Source of the DNA: Patiria pectinifera
Lineage: Eukaryota; Echinodermata; Asteroidea; Valvatida; Asterinidae
Direction of reading: 5' to 3'
DNA length: 64,000 nt
Assembly: GCA_029964075.1 (NCBI GenBank)
Contig: CM057129.1
Location: forward strand, 10,035,430 to 10,099,429
In this document: one piece after another, positions 59,664-64,000 of the stretch
Numbering within the stretch: position 1 is the first letter of the stretch
Layout of the letters: each line of letters begins with the position of its first letter
Program-made: the position numbers and the translations under genes
Notes under the pieces: model-generated
What the model was told of the DNA's origin: nothing
Seen by the model: the letters and a program-made list of their open reading frames with translations, nothing else
The model's database searches: none

Positions 59664-60200
59664 CGTGCAATTCTTGTTCGATCTTGCAAACAGTTCTCTC
59701 AGGTTGTCGTCTGAACGTGAACATGAGCTGCGGTCGTTGTGAGGAGTGAGCCGGCAGCTTGTGACTTAACAGTTCTCTCAGGTTGTCGTCTGAACGTGAA
59801 CATGAGCTGCGGTCGTTGTGAGGAGTGAGCCGGCAGCTTGTGACTTAAATATTGACGTCGATTTCCTGAGCAGTGACTGAGGAACTTGCGTGCCCGGTTT
59901 GTGATTGGCCCCTTGCTCGCTGTCAATCACATATCACGGACTCGCTTCATATTGATGAGAGGGAAATGATGTTTATGTTACATTGGCACATGTTAAACCC
60001 GAAGCTTGTATCACCGACACTCAAATAGACGCATCTAATTGGTGGAATGGTTGTATGGATGTCGGTGACACATCCAAACACTTGGATTGTGATTGGCACC
60101 TGTCAATCACAGACCACTCACTTGTGGTCACCGACTTGTTGGGTGACTAACTCTGATTGGTGGATGGAATAATGACGTACACCGGCCATACGTGATTCAA
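59664..60200 (-). promoter_or_regulatory. Promoter and duplicated exon 1 of C1q copy 6
   Basis: Same motifs as other units but a 79-bp exact tandem duplication (59691-59769 and 59770-59848) repeats most of exon 1 and the initiator. Candidate starts are 59747 and 59826; only the latter keeps a TATA-like box (59844-59851). The exon ends CACG|GTGAGT at 59664. If used, the transcript would carry a longer leader. Confidence 0.65.
59691..59848. repeat. 79-bp exact tandem duplication in exon 1, U6
   Basis: Two identical copies starting CAGTTCTCTCAGG and ending GTGACTTAA. All other units have one. Identity implies a recent event or an assembly artefact. Confidence 0.9.
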
Positions 60201-60853
60201 TCAGTGTTTGTTTTGCGCTTCGTGTTATTTAATGGAGCCACGCATTGGTGGCTAGTATTTTGTAGTCAGGTTATGCAGTCTAAATTCTTGATTGAAAACG
60301 AAGACGTAATAATCTAGCTTGAAAAGAAAAGGTAATAAGAACTTGAATATATTGTGTGCATAATATCCAGTCAATGTACAGTTGCCGCCCTCTTACGGTG
60401 AAGTATACTTATTTTGCAGAACCCAGCCGTTCCCAAAGGCAACTTAATTACAACCATTCATCTATCCCCATCCACTAGTCAAACGTGCGCTCGGCTCGGC
60501 AACTTCTTGGCATGCAATCGACCTTGCACCTGCAGACCCCCTCCCCTGCCCTAATTGAGGCCCTCCCACCTCCGCTTATTGATCCCAGCATATACCAAAA
60601 ACCAAACACATAATTAGGCCAACCCCGATCTTGACCCTCGCCTAATCAAACCTAATCTCAAACTTACCCCAACTGTTTGGATCCTACCATGTGCAACAAA
60701 CTTCTTTAATTAGGAAACGCTAGCCTCCAATAGCCTGATCTCCAAGCCAAGCACGAATCCCCATATTGAACCCCTGCCCCCGCCATCCCTTCCCCCCCTA
60801 ACCACCCTAGGCAGCCAACGGCGGATCCCTAACCAATATGCTGAGGCGGAGAA

Positions 60854-60887
60854 GGGTGAAAGCTGTACGATTTCCTCATACGCTCAT
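60854..60887. repeat. 34-bp exact inverted copy of distant flank sequence
   Basis: This stretch is the exact reverse complement of 1557-1590 (also in other units), and replaces a few bases of the expected U6 sequence between AAGGGTG and ATTTAATGCTAGAG. It looks like a templated insertion made during break repair, 14 bp from the Polinton end. Confidence 0.8.
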
Positions 60888-60901
60888 ATTTAATGCTAGA
60901 G

Positions 60902-61552
60902 AGTAGTTTAGGGGGACTATCTGACACAATTTGACCTTTTCTAAAGAAATATGTAAAGGTCACATAAATATGTAAATATGGAAATATGTAGATATAAATA
61001 TTAATTAAGGGATGTGGGAATTTTTAACACAGTTTGACCTAATGAATGGATGGGAGGAATAGGGAATGGGTGTGGGTATAAGGAATTGGGTACAGTTTGC
61101 CCTATTCTATGGGAAAGATTGCATAAGGTATGGAAAAATATTACAATTTTAGTAGAATATGTATCTACATGTAATTGCAACTGAGTGCATGTGCGTGTGA
61201 TTAAACAGCTGGTGGGATCTTTAATCCCCCCAACAATAGACGGGAATGTTGTTGTTGTATAACTGTCCATGTGGTCGGTGGACTATGGATTGGTGGTTAA
61301 TCCGATCGATTGCGCACGAGCCTAGTGGGCTGTCGGCACGTTATGTGGGGATTAATACCGGACAATGGGACTGTTGACGCAGGAGGGCCGAAAGTACTTA
61401 TTGACCAGTCCATGGGGTAATATTTTTTGAAAAAGCATACAGTGGCGCCCGTGATGTGAGGCATAGTTTAGAGATGGTGTCATGAGTTACATTTAGGATA
61501 TCGTCACTAACTATTTTTAACCTCGTCGTTTCGTACGTTGCACTACCCAGAA
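60902..61552 (+). other. Polinton terminal non-coding region
   Basis: No gene. The beginning probably belongs to the terminal inverted repeat (a GACACAATTTGACC stretch is echoed at about 61028 as ACACAGTTTGACC). The rest is leader sequence up to the first ATG at 61553. Confidence 0.6.
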
Positions 61553-62175
61553 ATGGATATCTACAGAGAAATACAAAATTGTCAAACGTACGAAGAGCTC
61601 GGTTTCATCTTGGATACCGTTGCACTCAACGCTGATCAATTGGCATTTGCTCTGAATCGGCTGTACGAGTTGACTTTACCAAATAACCAAGATGAGGAAA
61701 TAGAGGAACCGTATCAATACGGGTACGGCAACGACGGCGCTTCGATGATCCAATAAAACCGGCTGAGCAAGATTCTCAAGCGGTGGGGTACGGTAACTAC
61801 GATGGCGACTCGGAGGATGATCCGATGGTACCAGCGGAGCAAGATTTTCAAGCGGACGGGCAAGATCATCGCGACAACGGCTCAGACGATGATGATGATG
61901 ATCCGTGGGCAGCGGCCGAGGAAGATTTTCAAGAGGACGAGGAGAATCAGCCGCCGAGGAAGAGGATTCGGGTGGAGAGACCAGAAGATTATTACGATAT
62001 TGTAGAAGTGCAAGAGAAATTTGTAAAGAAATATCAAGCCACGACTTTTGATTATAGAGTTCAGTTCAGGGACTTGGAAGACCTATCATTGCGAGAGTTT
62101 TTGCCACGCCTGGGTTCTATTTTTGAGAGTATTTTGGCAAGGTTGACGGCTGGTCTCCCGGTGAAGACAGAGTAA
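61553..62175 (+). pseudogene. Polinton PolB N-terminal region, acidic, frameshifted
   Basis: Start ATG at 61553. The first frame stays open to 61756; the second (61744-62175) overlaps it, so one indel near 61740 separates them. The region is highly acidic with three imperfect repeats of D-D-P-x-x-x-A-E-x-D-x-Q. After a basic patch (P-P-R-K-R-I-R-V) comes a segment resembling the conserved N-terminal part of Polinton polymerases (V-K-K-Y, F-R-D-L). A second frame change near 62160 leads into the next fragment. Assignment rests on continuity with it. The lesions could be true decay or base-calling errors. Confidence 0.6.
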
Positions 62176-62177
62176 GG

Positions 62178-63302
62178 TTGGTGTTTCAATCCAGTTATTT
62201 GAATTATCCAATTGCCTTGCCGTTTTTACGCGTAGACGAATTAACGGTGGAGAGATTTCTGGCGCGCATAGAACAAGTGTTGCAGTCGTATCAACATCTT
62301 CGATTGGATGACATGGTAGACATCCATTTCGTACACATGCGGTTACAGAAGGGGGGGAAGACAAACAAGCAAGGCGTGGTAAAAATTCACGACATGTTAC
62401 GGGACATGAAGTCCGTCATTCAGATCAAAGACAACAAGACGGAATTGTGTTGTGCCAGGGCGATAGTGACCGGGATAGCCATCAAAGAAAACCACCCAAA
62501 ACTAAGAAATATAAAAAGAAGTCGCAAAGAGCAAGAATACCTGGCCCGAGATTTGCACGCTAAGGCCGACGTAAAAGAAGGTCAGTGCGGTCTCGAAGAG
62601 ATACAGAAATTCCAGGACGTCCTTCCCGATTATCGTATTGTGGTTTTATCAGCCGATCATTTCAATGCGTGTATTTTCAAAGGACCCGTCCGACGGCACA
62701 CCGTATATTTGTATTTCCACGATAACCACTACGATCTGATTACATCGATGAAGGGATTTGTAAACAGGAGTTACTTTTGTGACACCTGTCAAGTAGGCTA
62801 CAATTCCAAAGAGAAACACACGAGATGCGTAGACGATTGTAAACTGTGTTTGTCTCCCGGCTGTAAGTCGGGCGAAATAACTACCTGGGTACACTGTTCA
62901 GAATGCAACCGTAATTTTAAGGACCAGAGATGTTTTGATAATCATAAGATCAAACGGATCAAGGACAAAACAGTATGCCACATGTATTATAGATGCAAAC
63001 GCTGCGATTGTTTCGTGAGCACCGAGATGAAGGGTAAATACGGAGAACACGAATGCGCTCGAAGGTACTGCACCGTGTGCAAAGAAATGGGTTCGATAGA
63101 CCACGAATGCTTTATCAAGCCGGTCACTGAAAATACCAGAAAAGGTCGCACAAAGCGAACCAATACAGGGGACCAAACCGGTGAAAATAGTGTAAGTGAT
63201 GATGATGATGATGACGAGGCTGATTATGATTTATGCGATGAAGGTGATAAGAAAGGAAAGAAAAAAAACAGACGTAGGCAAATATGTGTTTTTCGATTTT
63301 GA
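62178..63302 (+). pseudogene. Polinton PolB N-terminal and Cys/His-rich region
   Basis: 374 codons open in one frame, entered by frameshift from the upstream fragment (no good ATG; the nominal start is TTG). It begins with the conserved Y-P-I-A-L-P-F-L and L-T-V-E-R-F stretch of Polinton polymerases. It continues through a domain with many CxxC and CxxH motifs (about codons 200-315: C-D-T-C, C-K-L-C, C-S-E-C, C-K-R-C, C-T-V-C), which fits the zinc-binding insert typical of these proteins. A Ser/Asp run follows. The frame ends in a run of eight A at 63262-63269, where the exonuclease frame takes over. Confidence 0.75.
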
Positions 63303-64000
63303 GTGTACCCAAGACAATGGTGTTCACGAACCAAACTTGTGCGTTGCTCGAGTAGTATGTGTACTGTGTGCTAGTAGATCTGAAGACGATCCATTGTACA
63401 TTTCGTGTAAGCATTGCTCACAGTCTCGTCAGAAGATATTTAAAGGTGATAGATGTAAGGAAGAGTTCTGTGATTGGTTATTCGGTTCCAAGGATACTTC
63501 CAATTCTACAGCCTTGGCGCACAATTTGAAAGCGTACGACGGGTATTTCCTCCTCGGTTACCTGTACGAGAATGCCATAATACCCGAGGTCATTTACTCA
63601 GGGTGTAAAATCCAAGCCATTATGCTGCCCAAGTACAAACGCAAGATTATCGATTCCATGAATTTCTTACCCATGGCGCTGAGCAAGTTACCCCAAGCAT
63701 TTGGACAGAAGGAACTACACAAAGGTTTTTTTCCCTCATTTCTGGAACACAAAACAAAACCAAGCGTACGAAGGTCCCTTTCCGGACGCTAAATACTACG
63801 ATCCAGACGGTATGAGTGCCGATAAGAGACGTGAATTCTACAGTTGGTACGAAAAAGAAAAGGGGGGACATTTCGTATTGCAAGACGAATTACTAAAGTA
63901 TTGTATCAGCGACGTTGAAATTCTGAGTCGTTGTTGCCTACAGTTCCGAACCCTGTTCAAAAAAGTAACATCGATGGGGGAAGATGATGAGGGGGTGGAC
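63270..64000 (+). pseudogene. Polinton PolB 3'-5' exonuclease domain, partial
   Basis: The next frame (to 63792) has the Exo I motif F-D-F-E (63295-63306) and Exo II H-N-L-K-A-Y-D (63520-63540). At a run of seven T (63726-63732) the frame changes again and stays open from 63734 to the window end, with the Exo III motif Y-C-I-S-D-V-E-I-L at 63899-63925. The three acidic exonuclease motifs of family B polymerases are thus present in order. The polymerase palm with the protein-priming TPR inserts would follow outside the window. Two frame changes in homopolymers make sequencing error a real alternative to inactivation. Confidence 0.8.

Larger units (their letters stand above)
52501..60901. repeat. 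Tandem repeat unit U6
   Basis: Sister of U4 by flank, stalk and shared piggyBac site. Carries the broken gene copy, a 4.8 kb intron enlarged by extra MITEs, and a promoter with a 79-bp duplication. It is ended by the Polinton at 60902. 52501-55150 has many one-base insertions relative to U4. Confidence 0.8.
60902..64000 (+). mobile_element. Left end of a Polinton (Maverick), runs off window
   Basis: U6 homology stops after ATGCTAGAG (60901) and the element begins AGTAGTTTAGGGGGAC; Polinton ends start with AG. About 650 bp of non-coding terminal sequence is followed by a protein-primed DNA polymerase B reading frame directed inward, the usual place for this gene in Polintons. The far terminus, integrase, capsid and ATPase genes would lie beyond 64000. 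The 6-bp target duplication cannot be checked without the other end. Confidence 0.8.

Noticed and set aside
61443..61451. TGGCGCCCG resembling a retroviral tRNA-Lys primer binding site
   Set aside because: Only nine bases match, no LTRs surround it, and the genes that follow are Polinton-type, not retroviral.

Overview
This window is animal nuclear DNA (intron-bearing genes, TATA/CCAAT promoters, AATAAA poly(A) signals, SINE, LINE, MITE and Polinton elements). It is dominated by a tandem array of genes for secreted collagen-stalk C1q-domain proteins. The gene family together with a Polinton fits an invertebrate deuterostome such as an amphioxus, echinoderm or hemichordate; a lophotrochozoan with expanded C1q families cannot be excluded. 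The species cannot be fixed from the sequence alone.

Layout. Six repeat units lie head to tail: U1 1-12925, U2 12926-23529, U3 23530-35157, U4 about 35645-45215, U5 about 47450-52000 and U6 52501-60901. Each carries one gene on the minus strand: coding exons 3424-4251, 15851-16666, 27676-28503, 38467-39297 and 48118-48954, plus a broken sixth copy at 54015-54843. Each gene is read as a short non-coding first exon (donor at 8026, 19601, 32635, 43263 and 59663), a 2.9-4.8 kb intron, and a single coding exon whose ATG directly follows the acceptor AG. The first exon sits under a compact promoter with an initiator, a TATA-like box about 25 bp upstream, a CCAAT box near -80 and paired TGATTGACAG sites. 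The first exon of U5 is lost in a 500-N gap (52001-52500).

Proteins. All have a signal peptide, a Cys cluster likely to link chains, about 28 Gly-X-Y triplets with one conserved break, and a C-terminal C1q domain. Signal peptide and stalk are nearly constant. C1q differences cluster in a few loops, and one codon differs in all six copies with every change non-synonymous. This looks like a locally expanded, diversifying set of pattern-recognition molecules.

Mobile DNA. Each unit carries a decayed CR1/L2-like reverse-transcriptase relic just 3' of the gene. U1-U3 also carry a gene-less ghost of the flanking block. Younger insertions with clear target-site duplications mark single units: a hAT-like element in U3, a piggyBac-like MITE shared by U4 and U6 with an intact TTAA empty site in U5, and two MITEs in the U6 intron. 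From 60902 to the window end is the left end of a Polinton whose protein-primed DNA polymerase B is open but frameshifted and runs off the window.
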